The notes below the pieces were generated by a model. It saw only the letters and a program-made list of their open reading frames with translations, was not told the DNA's origin and searched no databases. From assembly GCF_002028545.1 (NCBI RefSeq), contig NZ_MWPQ01000040.1:248001-312000 (forward strand): a DNA stretch of 64,000 bases, written 5' to 3'. Both the position numbers and the translations under genes were made by a program. This stretch comes from Nitrobacter vulgaris. GTDB lineage: Bacteria; Pseudomonadota; Alphaproteobacteria; Rhizobiales; Xanthobacteraceae. Below, piece by piece: positions 1-9,100 of this stretch. Within the stretch, counting starts at the first letter, position 1. Each line of letters starts with the position of its first letter.

Positions 1-1091
1 ATGGCGACCGCGAAAACAAGGACACACAATCCCATTCCCGTGGCCATCTGGATCTTCCAGAGTGGGAAATTGCGGACGGGTTCGCCGGCTGGATATTTCA
101 GCATACGCCGGGTGGCCTCGATCAAGCCCCAGTTGCCGCCGACCGTGCCCTCAAGCTGGCGTTTCCATGGCTGGTCGTAGGCCTCGATCAGGTTGACGCG
201 AAATTTTTCGCGCTGCGCCATGTCGAGAATTTCGGACACCACACGCGCCTGATTGGCCCGAGAGGGCAGCGCGCCCTCCCGCATCCGGCCGGCGCTCGGC
301 CATCCGGTTTCGCCGATCAGGATTTCCTTGGCGGGAAAGGCCGCGGCGACTTGCTTTCGAATGGCGCCGATATGCGCGGCTGCGTTACGCGCGCGAATCG
401 GAAAATCCTCCCAGTAGGGCAGGATGTGGATGGTAACGAAATCGACAGCGTCATAGACCTCGCGGTTGCGCAACCAGTATTCCCAGACATCCGCATAGGT
501 TACCGGCACCGTCACCTGTGACTTCACCAGCCGGATGTTCGCTGTCAGATCGGAGGCCGTCATTTCCCCGCGCAGCAGAACCTCGTTGCCGACCACGATC
601 GCGGTGATGACGTCGGGATACTCCTTCGCAAGACGGATCGCGATGTTGATTTGGGCGAGATTCTTCAGCCGGTTATTGCCGAGCCAGATGCCCTGGATGA
701 CCTTGAGGTCAACCTTCTTGGCAAGAGCGGGCAGCCGGTCGAGGCCGTTTTCGATCGAGTAGGTCCTGACGCACTTCGAGATCTTGGCCAATTGGGCAAG
801 ATCTTCAGCAATCTGCTCAGGCGCAATCTCAGTTGTGGCGACCAGTGGGGTCTGCTGACCCCGGAACGGTGCATAGGATACGCATTCCAGTTTCGCTGCC
901 GGGTCGATCGGAGCCCGCGCAAGCTGGATCGGCGCGGCGAGCCACCACCACACTGCCGCGATCAAACCTAGCGAAATGATGAGAAGCGCCAGTGGCGTAC
1001 GAAATGAAATCGGCCCTATCCTCCGCAAGAGTCGTCCGATTAGCTTGTCGGGGCCTTTCTGCCAAGAGGAGCGCCTTCCGACCACAATCAT
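1..1091 (-). CDS. ndvC: GH17 beta-1,3-glucanase/transglycosylase-like membrane protein, C-terminus beyond window
   Basis: The first 363 codons read on the minus strand; the stop lies off the window. A basic N-terminus is followed by a membrane segment (about residues 36-55) and then a GH17 domain. That domain holds an acid/base glutamate in VVGNEVL and a nucleophile glutamate in IGETGWPSAG. A second membrane segment starts just after the domain (ending near base 1), so the missing part is probably multi-pass. The ATG at 1091-1089 follows an in-frame TGA directly, which fixes the start within a few codons. It is divergent from a GH17-GT2 fusion. In Bradyrhizobium, NdvC is a GH17-type membrane protein that helps make cyclic beta-1,3/1,6-glucan, probably the 1,6 linkages or branching. 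The name rests on domain and position. Confidence 0.75.
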   Translation of the reverse strand, partial: MIVVGRRSSWQKGPDKLIGRLLRRIGPISFRTPLALLIISLGLIAAVWWWLAAPIQLARAPIDPAAKLECVSYAPFRGQQTPLVATTEIAPEQIAEDLAQLAKISKCVRTYSIENGLDRLPALAKKVDLKVIQGIWLGNNRLKNLAQINIAIRLAKEYPDVITAIVVGNEVLLRGEMTASDLTANIRLVKSQVTVPVTYADVWEYWLRNREVYDAVDFVTIHILPYWEDFPIRARNAAAHIGAIRKQVAAAFPAKEILIGETGWPSAGRMREGALPSRANQARVVSEILDMAQREKFRVNLIEAYDQPWKRQLEGTVGGNWGLIEATRRMLKYPAGEPVRNFPLWKIQMATGMGLCVLVFAVA

Positions 1092-1263
1092 TCAGGCCAC
1101 GTGTTACCCCGATGCAGTCAAGCCGCTCGTCTGCTGGACAAAATCCAAAATCTCCGTCATTTGGGAATCCTGATGGAGCGACCGGGGCGCCTCGCCGCAT
1201 TGGGGACCAATTTGCCCGTCATCTGATTGCGCGGTTGCGGCGGGCAAGAGTCGGGGGACTTTC

Positions 1264-1830
1264 ATGCGTCGAATGCTATTTGGGTTTGAGAAAGCGTTGT
1301 TGCGCGGTTTTGCCGTTTCCGGCTTCGCCTTGCTGTTCAGCATCGGCGGAGCGATCGCGCAAAGCGGCGATCTTCGAGCCCAGGATCAAAACAAGCCAGC
1401 CGCGGGGAGCGCGACAAATGGAGCCGACGGCGCCAAAGACAGTCAGCGCAAAACCGACGAATTCGTCGAAGCCGCGCGCGTCATTGATGGTCCGGCGGGA
1501 AATCCGGAATGCGTCTGGCTCGGCCGCCGCGTGGTTCTTCTAATGTGGCGCGATGACCTGGATACGGCCTTCCGTCATCTCGATCTCTACGATCGCTTCG
1601 GATGTCCGGGTGGTCACGTCCAGGCGGCATTCCGTTGTCTGGTCCGGTTCGGACCTATTGACCCCAAAGCGCCAGATGCGCTGAGCGGCCGCGTTCATAC
1701 CTGCTGGATCAATCCGGATGCACAACCGTCCGAGCCTGGCGCTGAGGCTTCTTCCCCGGCAGCTAATCCCGCGCCCGCGACTCCCCCTCCGCCGAAGCCG
1801 GCTCCAGCTCCCGCCGCGCCGAAGAAATAA
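1264..1830 (+). CDS. small exported protein of the glucan locus, Pro/Ala-rich C-terminus
   Basis: 188 residues. A signal peptide ends near AIAQS (about residue 33). A compact middle part has four cysteines (ECVWLG, FGCPGG, FRCLVR, HTCWIN) that could form disulfides in the periplasm. The last 35 residues are almost only Pro, Ala and Lys, like a cell-wall or membrane-spanning linker. GGGGGA just before the ATG is a plausible ribosome site. It sits between the two glucan genes. B. japonicum has a third gene, ndvD, needed for cyclic glucan synthesis, but I cannot show that this is its homologue; its product is described as larger and membrane-bound. No catalytic motif is visible. A role in glucan synthesis or export is inferred from position only. 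Confidence 0.75.
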   Translation: MRRMLFGFEKALLRGFAVSGFALLFSIGGAIAQSGDLRAQDQNKPAAGSATNGADGAKDSQRKTDEFVEAARVIDGPAGNPECVWLGRRVVLLMWRDDLDTAFRHLDLYDRFGCPGGHVQAAFRCLVRFGPIDPKAPDALSGRVHTCWINPDAQPSEPGAEASSPAANPAPATPPPPKPAPAPAAPKK

Positions 1831-2015
1831 TTGCCGCTGCGACCGCCAAGAACGATACTGGATTTTCGAGGCTAAAGCGCGGAACCGCCCTCAAAACGCC
1901 ACGGCGTCATACCAGTTGTAAAATTATGTCGCAGAATTATGTCTGCTGATGTGTCGGTCGGGCCTAGGGGCAGGTCCGCGTTTCTGGCAGGCACGCCCCT
2001 CATGGTTTAGTCGCG

Positions 2016-4682
2016 ATGCGCGCCGTCGTCGCCGTTCTACTACTTGTGACCGCTGCACATGCTGCACTCTGGGGAGTTCTTCAGGACAGGCAGCCGGCTC
2101 CTGACTTCAAGGGTGTTCTGAGCAGCGTCTCCTACGCGCCCTTCGAAGGCACCGCTCATCCGGACGTCGATAATATCCCTACCGGCGAGAAAATCCGGTC
2201 CGACATGAAGGCGCTGGCGCCCCTGACCCGCGCGATCCGCCTGTATTCGTCGACCGGCGGCGTGGAGCTTGTGCCTCCCATTGCCAATGAATTCGGCCTC
2301 AAGGTCATGGTCGGCGCGTGGATCGATAAGTTTGTCGAGCGTAACGAGCGCGAGATGCTCGCCGCCATCGATCTCGCCAAACACAACGGTAACGTCAATG
2401 GCATCGTCGTCGGCAACGAAACGATCTATCGAGGTGACCAAAAGGTTTCAGATCTCATCAAGCTCATTCAGCGCGTAAAAGGTTCCGTAAATATACCGGT
2501 TACGACAGGTGAAATCTGGAACATCTGGCTCGAGCATCCTGAACTTGCATCGTCGGTCGACTTCATCGCCGCACACATCCTGCCCTATTGGGAAGGCTTT
2601 TCGAGCAAGCAGGCCGTTGATCAGGCTCTCATCATCTATCAAAAGCTGCGCGACGCCTTTCCCGGCAAACGGATCGTAATCGCCGAGTTCGGCTGGCCGA
2701 GCGCCGGATATAATCTCAAGAGCGCTGATCCTGGGCCGTTCCAGCAAGCGGCCACGCTTCGCAATTTTGTGGCCAAGGCCCAGTCGATCGGCATGGAGTA
2801 CAACATTGTCGAAGCCATCGACCAGCCCTGGAAGTTTTTCGAAGGTGGCGTCGGCCCGTACTGGGGCATCCTCAACGCGGATCGCGAACCGAAATTTTCC
2901 TGGAGCGGCCCTGTCGTCAATGAAGCCTACTGGAAACTTGCCGGCATCGCACTTTTGATCGGCGTCCTGCTGTCCTTGCCCATTCTGCGGCTCGTCCGTC
3001 CCACCGTGATGCAGGCTGTGCTGCTGTCGGCAGCCGCCAACGGAGTCGGCGCCTGGGTTGCGACGGTTTTCGCCTACTGGACCGGCCATTACTTCGTTTT
3101 GGGCTCGGCTTTCGCACTAATGCTCGGGTTGATTTTGCTTGTACCGCTGATCCTGATCGCGATGGCCCGCATCGAGGAGATCGCGACAGTGGCATTCGGT
3201 GAGCGCCCGCGGCGGTTGATTACCAAGGAGGCGGTGGCCGTCCAGGCGGCCACCGACGCACCGCTGTCCAAAGTCTCGATTCACGTGCCCGCATATTTCG
3301 AGCCGCCCGAGATGCTTAAGCAGACGCTCGACGCAGTCTCGCGCCTCGACTATCCGAATTTCGAATGCGTCGTCATCATCAACAACACACCCGACCCAGC
3401 CTTCTGGCAACCCATCCAGGATCACTGCCGCGCGCTTGGTGAACGATTCAAGTTCATCAACGCCGAAAAGGTTGAGGGCTTCAAGGCGGGAGCGCTGCGC
3501 ATCGCCATGGAGCGCACCGCCGCTGACGCCGAGATCATCGGCGTCATCGATGCCGACTATGTGGTGCAGTCCGACTGGTTGAAGGATCTGGTGCCGGCCT
3601 TCAACGATCCCAGCGTCGGTCTCGTTCAGGCGCCGCAGGATCACCGCGACGGTGACCGCTCGTTGATGCACTACGTCATGAACGGAGAATATGCCGGCTT
3701 CTTCGACATCGGCATGGTCCAGCGCAACGAAGCCAACGCGATCATCGTTCATGGCACGATGTGTCTGATCCGCCGTGCCGCGATGGACATGGCCGGCGGC
3801 TGGGCCGGAGACACGATTTGCGAGGATACTGACCTCGGGCTCGCGATTGCCCAGCATGGCTGGGTCACGCACTACACCAACACCCGTTACGGCTACGGCC
3901 TGCTCCCGGACACCTACGAAGCCTTCAAGAAGCAGCGGCATCGCTGGGCGTATGGCGGCTTCCAGATCGTCAAGAAGCACTGGCGTCGCTTTCTGCCGGG
4001 CGCGAGCCGCCTGTCGCAAGAACAGAAACGCGAATTTACCCTGGGCTGGCTCAACTGGCTGGGCGCTGAAAGCCTCGGCGTCGTGGTTGCGATCCTGAAC
4101 CTGATCTGGGTGCCGATCGTCGCCTTCGCCGACATCGCCATCCCCGACAAGATCCTGACATTGCCAATCATTGCTGCGTTCGTTGTGTCTCTGCTCCATT
4201 TTCTGGCGCTGTACCGCCTTCGCGTGCCGATAAAAACTGCGCAGATGTTGGGAGCGATGGTAGCGGCCATGTCAGTGCAATGGACCGTATCGCGAGCGGT
4301 CGCACAGGGACTTATCACGGAGCACCTTGCCTTCGCCCGGACCTCGAAGGGTGGGCTGTCGCGGATGTCGATTGAGTTTCAAGCATTCTGGGAGGCGGTG
4401 ATCGGCGTTCTCCTGTTGGTCGGGGCCGCGGTGCTGATCGCATCCAACCAGCACAAGGAAGTCACCGAAATCTACATCTTTGCAGGCGTGCTGATGCTCC
4501 AGAGCCTGCCGTTCCTGTCAGCGGTCGCCATTGCCATCCTTGAGACATCACGCATCAACCAGTTTTCATTCTGGCGCAATGCCCGTATCCGCAGCGCCGA
4601 ATTGATCGGACTGCGGCCGGCGCCAATGCCGACAGGCGGGTCGTCGCCCGTCGGCTCCGAGATTCAGCGCGAAACAACCTGA
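2016..4682 (+). CDS. ndvB: GH17-GT2 fusion, cyclic beta-glucan synthase-like
   Basis: 888 residues, about 98 kDa, close to the size given for Bradyrhizobium NdvB. In order: an N-terminal membrane anchor or signal (1-20); a GH17 domain (about 25-300) with acid/base Glu135 in VVGNET and nucleophile Glu224 in AEFGWPS; two to three membrane segments (305-390); a GT2 domain (about 415-660) with Asp512/Asp514 (IDADY), the EDTD site at 603-606 and the QRHRW motif at 640-644; then four or five membrane helices. The GT2 part should polymerise UDP-glucose into a beta-1,3-glucan through the inner membrane. The GH17 part on the periplasmic side would cut and transglycosylate or cyclise it. All catalytic residues are present. 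The product linkage is inferred from the family. No strong Shine-Dalgarno precedes the ATG. Confidence 0.8.
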   Translation: MRAVVAVLLLVTAAHAALWGVLQDRQPAPDFKGVLSSVSYAPFEGTAHPDVDNIPTGEKIRSDMKALAPLTRAIRLYSSTGGVELVPPIANEFGLKVMVGAWIDKFVERNEREMLAAIDLAKHNGNVNGIVVGNETIYRGDQKVSDLIKLIQRVKGSVNIPVTTGEIWNIWLEHPELASSVDFIAAHILPYWEGFSSKQAVDQALIIYQKLRDAFPGKRIVIAEFGWPSAGYNLKSADPGPFQQAATLRNFVAKAQSIGMEYNIVEAIDQPWKFFEGGVGPYWGILNADREPKFSWSGPVVNEAYWKLAGIALLIGVLLSLPILRLVRPTVMQAVLLSAAANGVGAWVATVFAYWTGHYFVLGSAFALMLGLILLVPLILIAMARIEEIATVAFGERPRRLITKEAVAVQAATDAPLSKVSIHVPAYFEPPEMLKQTLDAVSRLDYPNFECVVIINNTPDPAFWQPIQDHCRALGERFKFINAEKVEGFKAGALRIAMERTAADAEIIGVIDADYVVQSDWLKDLVPAFNDPSVGLVQAPQDHRDGDRSLMHYVMNGEYAGFFDIGMVQRNEANAIIVHGTMCLIRRAAMDMAGGWAGDTICEDTDLGLAIAQHGWVTHYTNTRYGYGLLPDTYEAFKKQRHRWAYGGFQIVKKHWRRFLPGASRLSQEQKREFTLGWLNWLGAESLGVVVAILNLIWVPIVAFADIAIPDKILTLPIIAAFVVSLLHFLALYRLRVPIKTAQMLGAMVAAMSVQWTVSRAVAQGLITEHLAFARTSKGGLSRMSIEFQAFWEAVIGVLLLVGAAVLIASNQHKEVTEIYIFAGVLMLQSLPFLSAVAIAILETSRINQFSFWRNARIRSAELIGLRPAPMPTGGSSPVGSEIQRETT

Positions 4683-4830
4683 TCCGGCCGGCATCCGCCG
4701 TTTGCAGGCTGCTGAAAAGTTTTGTCTCTAAGACCTGGATTTAGATGGGTTAATTGTGTTGTGCATTATCCCGCGCAGGCACGGGCGCTATTGACCAGCG
4801 CGGACTGGCCCCCTACACAGCGCGACATGT

Positions 4831-4906
4831 GAGCGCGTAGCTCAGGTGGTAGAGCACGTGACTTTTAATCATGGGGTCGAGGGTTCGAGTCCCTCCGCGC
4901 TCACCA
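4831..4906 (+). tRNA. tRNA-Lys (anticodon TTT)
   Basis: Complete cloverleaf. The acceptor strand GAGCGCG (4831-4837) pairs with CGCGCTC (4896-4902). The D arm is GCTC/GAGC, the anticodon loop is CTTTTAA with TTT at 4864-4866, and the T arm carries GGTTCGAGTCC. The discriminator A and CCA are encoded at 4903-4906. It reads AAA and AAG lysine codons. Confidence 0.97.
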
Positions 4907-5239
4907 ACCAAGCCCGCGATTCCACCGCTCATTTTCGGCAGCGGGAACGTTCTAAACCACCACCGCACGGCTAGGAAAACAATTCCGCTCAAGGCTGCCA
5001 ACGACAAGATCCAAGCGCCTATTCTAAGATGGCGCGACTTGATCTGTGCCTGTTTGTCTAGGCTGGCAACTGTCCGGTCCAAGATCGAAGCCTTAGTCCC
5101 GCCCACGATGGCGCGGCTTTTTTTTGCAGCAGCGGGTCGTCAACAATTCAACCGTGTGTGGCAGACACGCTACAGCCGCACCCGAGCTCCTACCGTTATA
5201 TTGAGCGGTATCGATCGATTACAGCTTTGAGGCTACCTC
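4907..5239. other. 333-base stretch between tRNA-Lys and the outer-membrane gene
   Basis: No convincing gene. A minus-strand frame here (start near 5106) encodes a short hydrophobic stretch and then runs into the antisense of the tRNA, giving the GGTRTLDPMIKSH string familiar from false gene calls over tRNA-Lys. The promoter of the downstream outer-membrane gene must lie in the last 100 bases. GAGG at 5229-5232 is its ribosome site. Confidence 0.5.
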
Positions 5240-5920
5240 ATGAAGAAGATTCTTCTAGCGACCGCAGCCGTGCTGATCAGCGCGTCGGCTGCGTCCGCCG
5301 CTGATTTAGCAGCTCATCCCTACACCAAAGCACCGCCCTTACCGCCCGCTCCGATCTATAATTGGACCGGCTTCTATATCGGCGGTCACATCGGCGGTGC
5401 CTTCGGTAACTCCTCGAACAGCATCTTCTTACCCGGTGCTGTCAACAACAACGACGGCGTGTTCATGGGCGGCGGCCAGATCGGCTATGACACGCAGTTC
5501 TCGCCGAACTGGGTCTTCGGTATCGAAGCCAATTACAGTTTCCTCGATACCAGCAGTACCTTCGCCAACCGTGGCCTCGGATCGGTCACCGGCCGAATCG
5601 GCTACACTTGGGGTCCGAATTTGCTGTACTTCAAGGGCGGCTACGGCTGGGCTGACTCTCGCTTTAGCAACGGCTTCGGCGGCAACGGCGGCCGTGACGG
5701 CTACACCCTTGGTGGCGGCTTCGAATACCTGTTCACCCAGAACTGGTCAGGCAAGGTCGAGTACCAGTACTACGATCTCGGCACTGTGAACTTCGTGGGC
5801 CCGGGCCCGCGTTTTGTTCGGGGCAACCTCCACAACGACCAGCACACCATCAAGATCGGTCTGAACTACCGCTTCAACTGGGGTGCTCCGATGGGCGCTC
5901 CGCTTGCCCCGGGATACTGA
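5240..5920 (+). CDS. outer-membrane beta-barrel protein, Omp25/Omp31 type
   Basis: 226 residues. The signal peptide ends at SASAADLAA (cleavage near residue 20). A proline-rich linker leads to the NWTGFYIGGHIGG motif that opens most Rhizobiales small porin-like barrels. It is followed by alternating Gly/aromatic strands and ends with KIGLNYRFNW, a typical last strand, plus a short Gly/Pro tail. The family makes eight-stranded barrels in the outer membrane. Some members act as immunogens or envelope-stability proteins; no specific substrate can be read here. It is monocistronic with a very strong terminator just downstream. In Bradyrhizobiaceae such genes occur as many paralogues, so no gene name is given. 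Confidence 0.9.
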   Translation: MKKILLATAAVLISASAASAADLAAHPYTKAPPLPPAPIYNWTGFYIGGHIGGAFGNSSNSIFLPGAVNNNDGVFMGGGQIGYDTQFSPNWVFGIEANYSFLDTSSTFANRGLGSVTGRIGYTWGPNLLYFKGGYGWADSRFSNGFGGNGGRDGYTLGGGFEYLFTQNWSGKVEYQYYDLGTVNFVGPGPRFVRGNLHNDQHTIKIGLNYRFNWGAPMGAPLAPGY

Positions 5921-5944
5921 TTACTCTCGAACCTCGCGGTTCTG

Positions 5945-5987
5945 AAAGCAAAAAGGGCCGGCATCAGGTGCCGGCCCTTTTTGCTTT
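5945..5987 (+). terminator. rho-independent terminator of the outer-membrane gene
   Basis: Perfect 19-base inverted repeat (5945-5963 and 5969-5987) around a 5-base loop. The GC core GGGCCGGCA is flanked by A5 and T5, so it can stop transcription in both directions. It starts 25 bases after the stop codon. Confidence 0.9.
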
Positions 5988-6487
5988 GTCCGCGGAGGAA
6001 ATTTGTTTGAGGCTGTCGTGGATGGCGTCTGAGGCCGCGTATCTTAGCCCTATGAGAACCCAAGGCCGAACGGGTACTATACTAGTAAATCACCTCGCAT
6101 CCGATCCGAGAATGAGCCGAATTATCGTCTGCTCCGTCATCCTATCCGCCTTCGTTTTCGGGCTGGGCCATTTCATGACCAGCCTTTCGAGTCTAGGGAC
6201 TTAGGCCCGTTCCTTGTTCCGTGCGCCGTGGGCTGCACCATCATGTTTGTTCTCGCTTTCGCCTGGGATTGGTTCGAGCGTAGCCATGGGCCTCATCGCG
6301 GCTATCAACACCGCCTGATCACCAGTAACTGGAGCCGTAGCGGCATTCACCCGGCACTTGTCCAGATGAGGGATTGCAGCGTCTCTCGCCGGTTTAGCAC
6401 CACTATAGACATTGGGGCGGACTCGCATACCGACCCGTGCCCAAGTCGCGTAATCGCCCCTACTGGAGGTGCGAGCCTCGAGACCGG
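5988..6487. other. 500-base stretch without a supported gene
   Basis: A possible 30-codon plus-strand ORF at 6113-6205 would encode one hydrophobic helix (MSRIIVCSVILSAFVFGLGH at its start), but its ribosome site is poor. A 75-codon minus-strand frame (6201-6428) has no recognisable feature. I see no repeat, RNA gene or mobile-element remnant. Confidence 0.35.
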
Positions 6488-6757
6488 CTAACGAGTGTAG
6501 CGATCGTAATATCGTTGAAGACTGTTCCGGGGCGTCTGAGAGCCTTTGGTCAAGATCACGCCCAGCGCGAAACCAATAATCCCTGCCGTTAGGAGAGCAC
6601 TCCCCGGGCTTCTGGCGACGAGATCGGAGCCGTGATCGTAAGCGGCTGAGCCGGATTTCGTTAAGTTAGCAGCCAAGTCTCGCGTGGCGCGCTTGACCTG
6701 ATCGGATGCATTTCGGAGTGCGCCTTCATTTTCCGCGTCGCCGCTAATATTCGCCAT
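6488..6757 (-). CDS. DUF883/ElaB-like membrane-anchored protein
   Basis: 89 residues. An N-terminal amphipathic helical region (about 1-50, rich in Ala, Asp, Lys) is followed by the SPGSALLTAGIIGFALGVIL helix (about 50-70) and a basic, Tyr/Arg-rich tail ending RYYDRYTR. This is the layout of the ElaB/YqjD family of inner-membrane tail-anchored proteins; some of these bind ribosomes in stationary phase. The ATG at 6757 has GGGAG six bases upstream, better than the TTG one codon earlier. The next gene with a recognisable product is divergent, about 290 bases away. The function here is not known beyond the family. Confidence 0.75.
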   Translation of the reverse strand: MANISGDAENEGALRNASDQVKRATRDLAANLTKSGSAAYDHGSDLVARSPGSALLTAGIIGFALGVILTKGSQTPRNSLQRYYDRYTR

Positions 6758-7047
6758 CAATCGCTCCCTTTGATCGCTCCGTTTGAAGCATCAACCGAGC
6801 GCGAGCGCGATAGTTCCGAGGCTTCGCTCCTTGGCGAGACGTTCGACGCGCCAGCGCCGCCGTTACGATTGGAGGTCAAGAGCGACGGCGATAATCCGCG
6901 CCAGCCTTGTCGCAATTCAGGCCTCCGCGTCGTATAAATCGTCGCCAAACTCGACTTCCTTTGACGGGGCGAGAAGGTTCCGGTTGCGGAACCCTTCCCT
7001 CTTGTACAGTTTATTAAATCGATCAAACAGCGTGAGACTTTACCGGC

Positions 7048-7248
7048 ATGACAGAATTCCTAAGTCAAATTATGATCCCGATCGCGCTGGCTTCCGTCGC
7101 GGCCGTATTGGTGCTAGGCCTCGTAAACATGATGCGCGGCGGCAATCCGTGGCGCTCGCAATACCTGATGCAAACCCGGGTTGTACTGCAATTCATCGCG
7201 ATCGTCTTAGTCATGCTGACGATCTGGTCGATGATGGGACAGCAGTAG
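7048..7248 (+). CDS. HIG1-domain twin-transmembrane protein
   Basis: 66 residues with two membrane helices (about 8-28 and 44-62). Between them is the short conserved motif NMMRGGNPWRSQYLMQTRV, the signature of the HIG_1_N fold. In mitochondria and in some alphaproteobacteria these proteins associate with cytochrome c oxidase or respiratory supercomplexes. In Rhizobiales they are usually annotated only as twin transmembrane protein. It is a single gene with its own terminator (7341-7376). Relatives are often found near cobalamin genes; none are visible here. Confidence 0.85.
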   Translation: MTEFLSQIMIPIALASVAAVLVLGLVNMMRGGNPWRSQYLMQTRVVLQFIAIVLVMLTIWSMMGQQ

Positions 7249-7340
7249 ATCGTACACGATCTCAGGAACCATCTGCCTCTCAGCGCATTGCCCGATCCGG
7301 GCGGTCCCTTGGCCGGGTACCGTCCGACTTCACTCGACCT

Positions 7341-7376
7341 GGCCCGCCTCCCTCACGCGTGGATGGCGGGCCTTTT
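7341..7376 (+). terminator. rho-independent terminator after the HIG1-domain gene
   Basis: GGCCCGCC (7341-7348) pairs with GGCGGGCC (7365-7372), followed by TTTT. It lies 92 bases after the stop codon and points toward the convergent PcfJ-like gene. Just beyond, at about 7384-7413, a 15-base unit (ATTATTGGACCTGGG) is repeated once with one change. Confidence 0.7.
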
Positions 7377-7422
7377 GTCATTATTATTGGACCTGGGATT
7401 ATTGAACCTGGGACAAAACTGC

Positions 7423-8568
7423 TCAACCGACCGTTGGGGCGGCTTGGTTCAGGCTGGAGATAAACGCCTGAATCACCTTCTCAACGTCTTGGGAGACCTC
7501 GGAATTGTATGGTCCCTTGATCTGAATAAGCTTGTAAGGCGAGCGTTTTCTTGCAGGCAGTTGAAGAAATTCGCCCGACGCAAGCAGGAAGCCTGATTTA
7601 CTGACCTCGAACGTCGCAAGCCGCTGGCCGTCTCCGCGCACCGAGAAAATTCGGCTGAAGCCGCGTATGACATTTCCTGCGTAGCTCGCAACGCAATGAT
7701 GCATTTCCGCGCCCTCGGCGTGAAGCGCCGCGCCTGACTGAAGCGCTACAATTTCGTACCCATCAATGATTCTCCTGCGCGGCAGGTCTCCATAGTCGAT
7801 GACCTCGTTCCACCCGATCTTGTGGGTCAGAAGGTACGCCTTCTCGCTGCTGGCTTGCGCGAGCTCATCGTGCCACTCGAGCGCCGCTCGGTAAGCGCGT
7901 TCATAACTCCAGCGCCGATTGAACCGGCCGATATGAAATGCCGCATAATCCGCAACAGCGGACGCCTGATCCAGGGAACCACCAGCCGTGCTCGCCGTAT
8001 GATCACCCATCGCGCACACTGCCCAGTCAAAGAGGGCCTTCGCACTCTGCTCACGACGACACATTGCCTCGGACCATTCCCCCAGCGCGCGCAACCAGTT
8101 GTGCTGCTTGCGGATCGCGGATGGAATTGCCTGCGCCAGTGGTGAGGGCGGGATATCGCACAAATTCTGAATGGTCTGATATTCGGTGGGACCAGCACGA
8201 AACGCTTGCCCTTTTAGCGCGCGTAAGGGCCGGATAAGTCCATAATACCTCAAGAGATCGCGCAATTTTGGGCGATCATGAACAATCGCTTGCCAGTCCT
8301 GCTGGATAAATTCTCGTTCGCTTGGGCGAAAACACTCCATGCCCTGCGCCGCCGCGACGACGAGGACCGGAGCTTGCCGCAGATAATCGATCGCGAAAGG
8401 TTCGGCCACGACCATGGTCACAGCCGCGATCGCCAATGGCCTGACCGCGAACATGTTCTCAGCTTCATGTGCACAGGCCTGAACCCAAGGTTCGTCCCGC
8501 AGCAGACCGTTCGCTGCGAATTCGGGAGCCAGCCACTGCAGCAGGCTCTTCTGTGCGTCATCCTTCAT
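7423..8568 (-). CDS. PcfJ-like protein
   Basis: 381 residues. The C-terminal third carries the PcfJ signature: an Ala-Glu-Gly-X-X-Met-His-His-Cys-Val core at about 283-293 (His290, His291, Cys292), then a Tyr, IFSVR and an LATFEVS strand. PcfJ was named from a gene of the Enterococcus pCF10 conjugative plasmid, and homologues are common on mobile elements; the biochemical role is unknown. The N-terminal 280 residues are helical and match nothing I recognise. There is no membrane segment. The gene stands alone between a convergent small membrane gene and an empty 0.5-kb stretch, with no relaxase, integrase or conjugation gene nearby. The conserved His-His-Cys may form a metal or catalytic site (inference). 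Confidence 0.75.
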   Translation of the reverse strand: MKDDAQKSLLQWLAPEFAANGLLRDEPWVQACAHEAENMFAVRPLAIAAVTMVVAEPFAIDYLRQAPVLVVAAAQGMECFRPSEREFIQQDWQAIVHDRPKLRDLLRYYGLIRPLRALKGQAFRAGPTEYQTIQNLCDIPPSPLAQAIPSAIRKQHNWLRALGEWSEAMCRREQSAKALFDWAVCAMGDHTASTAGGSLDQASAVADYAAFHIGRFNRRWSYERAYRAALEWHDELAQASSEKAYLLTHKIGWNEVIDYGDLPRRRIIDGYEIVALQSGAALHAEGAEMHHCVASYAGNVIRGFSRIFSVRGDGQRLATFEVSKSGFLLASGEFLQLPARKRSPYKLIQIKGPYNSEVSQDVEKVIQAFISSLNQAAPTVG

Positions 8569-9100
8569 GCGAGGCCTTGAGTATTCCCGACCAGAAACCT
8601 CCTGACTTTAGGCCTCGGTCGGATTGAATATATTCTCTCCTTTGAACTCCTTTGAAGCAACACGGTGGGTAATCTCTAGTTGCCAATCGTCGAAGGCATA
8701 GGGCCCGCATGTCGCTATCCTCAACGAACAGCATCTGAAATTCTGGCTTGCCGGCAGCCGTATATCGTCATATCCAGCCTCGATACGGCGTCTTTTGAAG
8801 ATCTCTATTCTTCCTCACCGAAACTGAGTATGAGCGTTTCAAGGTCAATAAACTGCCCGATTCGTTACGGTTTTGCTGGACAGCAACAGTGGCGGGTCAG
8901 GAGTTTCTTTAAGTGCGCGACTGATGCGCGGAGGTAATATATTGAATTGATTAGTGATTGGCCAATATCGGCCGAGACACTATTTCGTGCGCGCGAACCT
9001 GACGCTGGCCTCAAGCTATCGGCCGCGATCCGCCCTGCCGCTATTTTGGACACAATCTGCCGGAATAACGCGGCGATCACGAAAATCGAGGAATTAGTTC
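8569..9100. other. 532-base AT-richer intergenic stretch
   Basis: No supported gene or RNA. Base composition is clearly more AT-rich than the surroundings (for example ATTGAATATATT near 8622 and GGTAATATATTGAATTGATTAG near 8933). It must hold the promoter of the PcfJ-like gene on one side and of the secreted-protein pair on the other. I see no element ends. Confidence 0.4.

Noticed and set aside
829-1200. 123-codon minus-strand ORF
   Set aside because: A shadow in another frame of the GH17 gene that starts at 1091; the GH17 frame has catalytic motifs, this has none.
4813-5106. 97-codon minus-strand ORF over tRNA-Lys
   Set aside because: Its end (GGTRTLDPMIKSHVLYHLS) is the well-known translation of antisense tRNA-Lys; a false gene.
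6757-7026. 89-codon minus-strand ORF before the HIG1-type gene
   Set aside because: Ser/Arg/Gly-rich low-complexity product, no ribosome site, overlaps the likely promoter.
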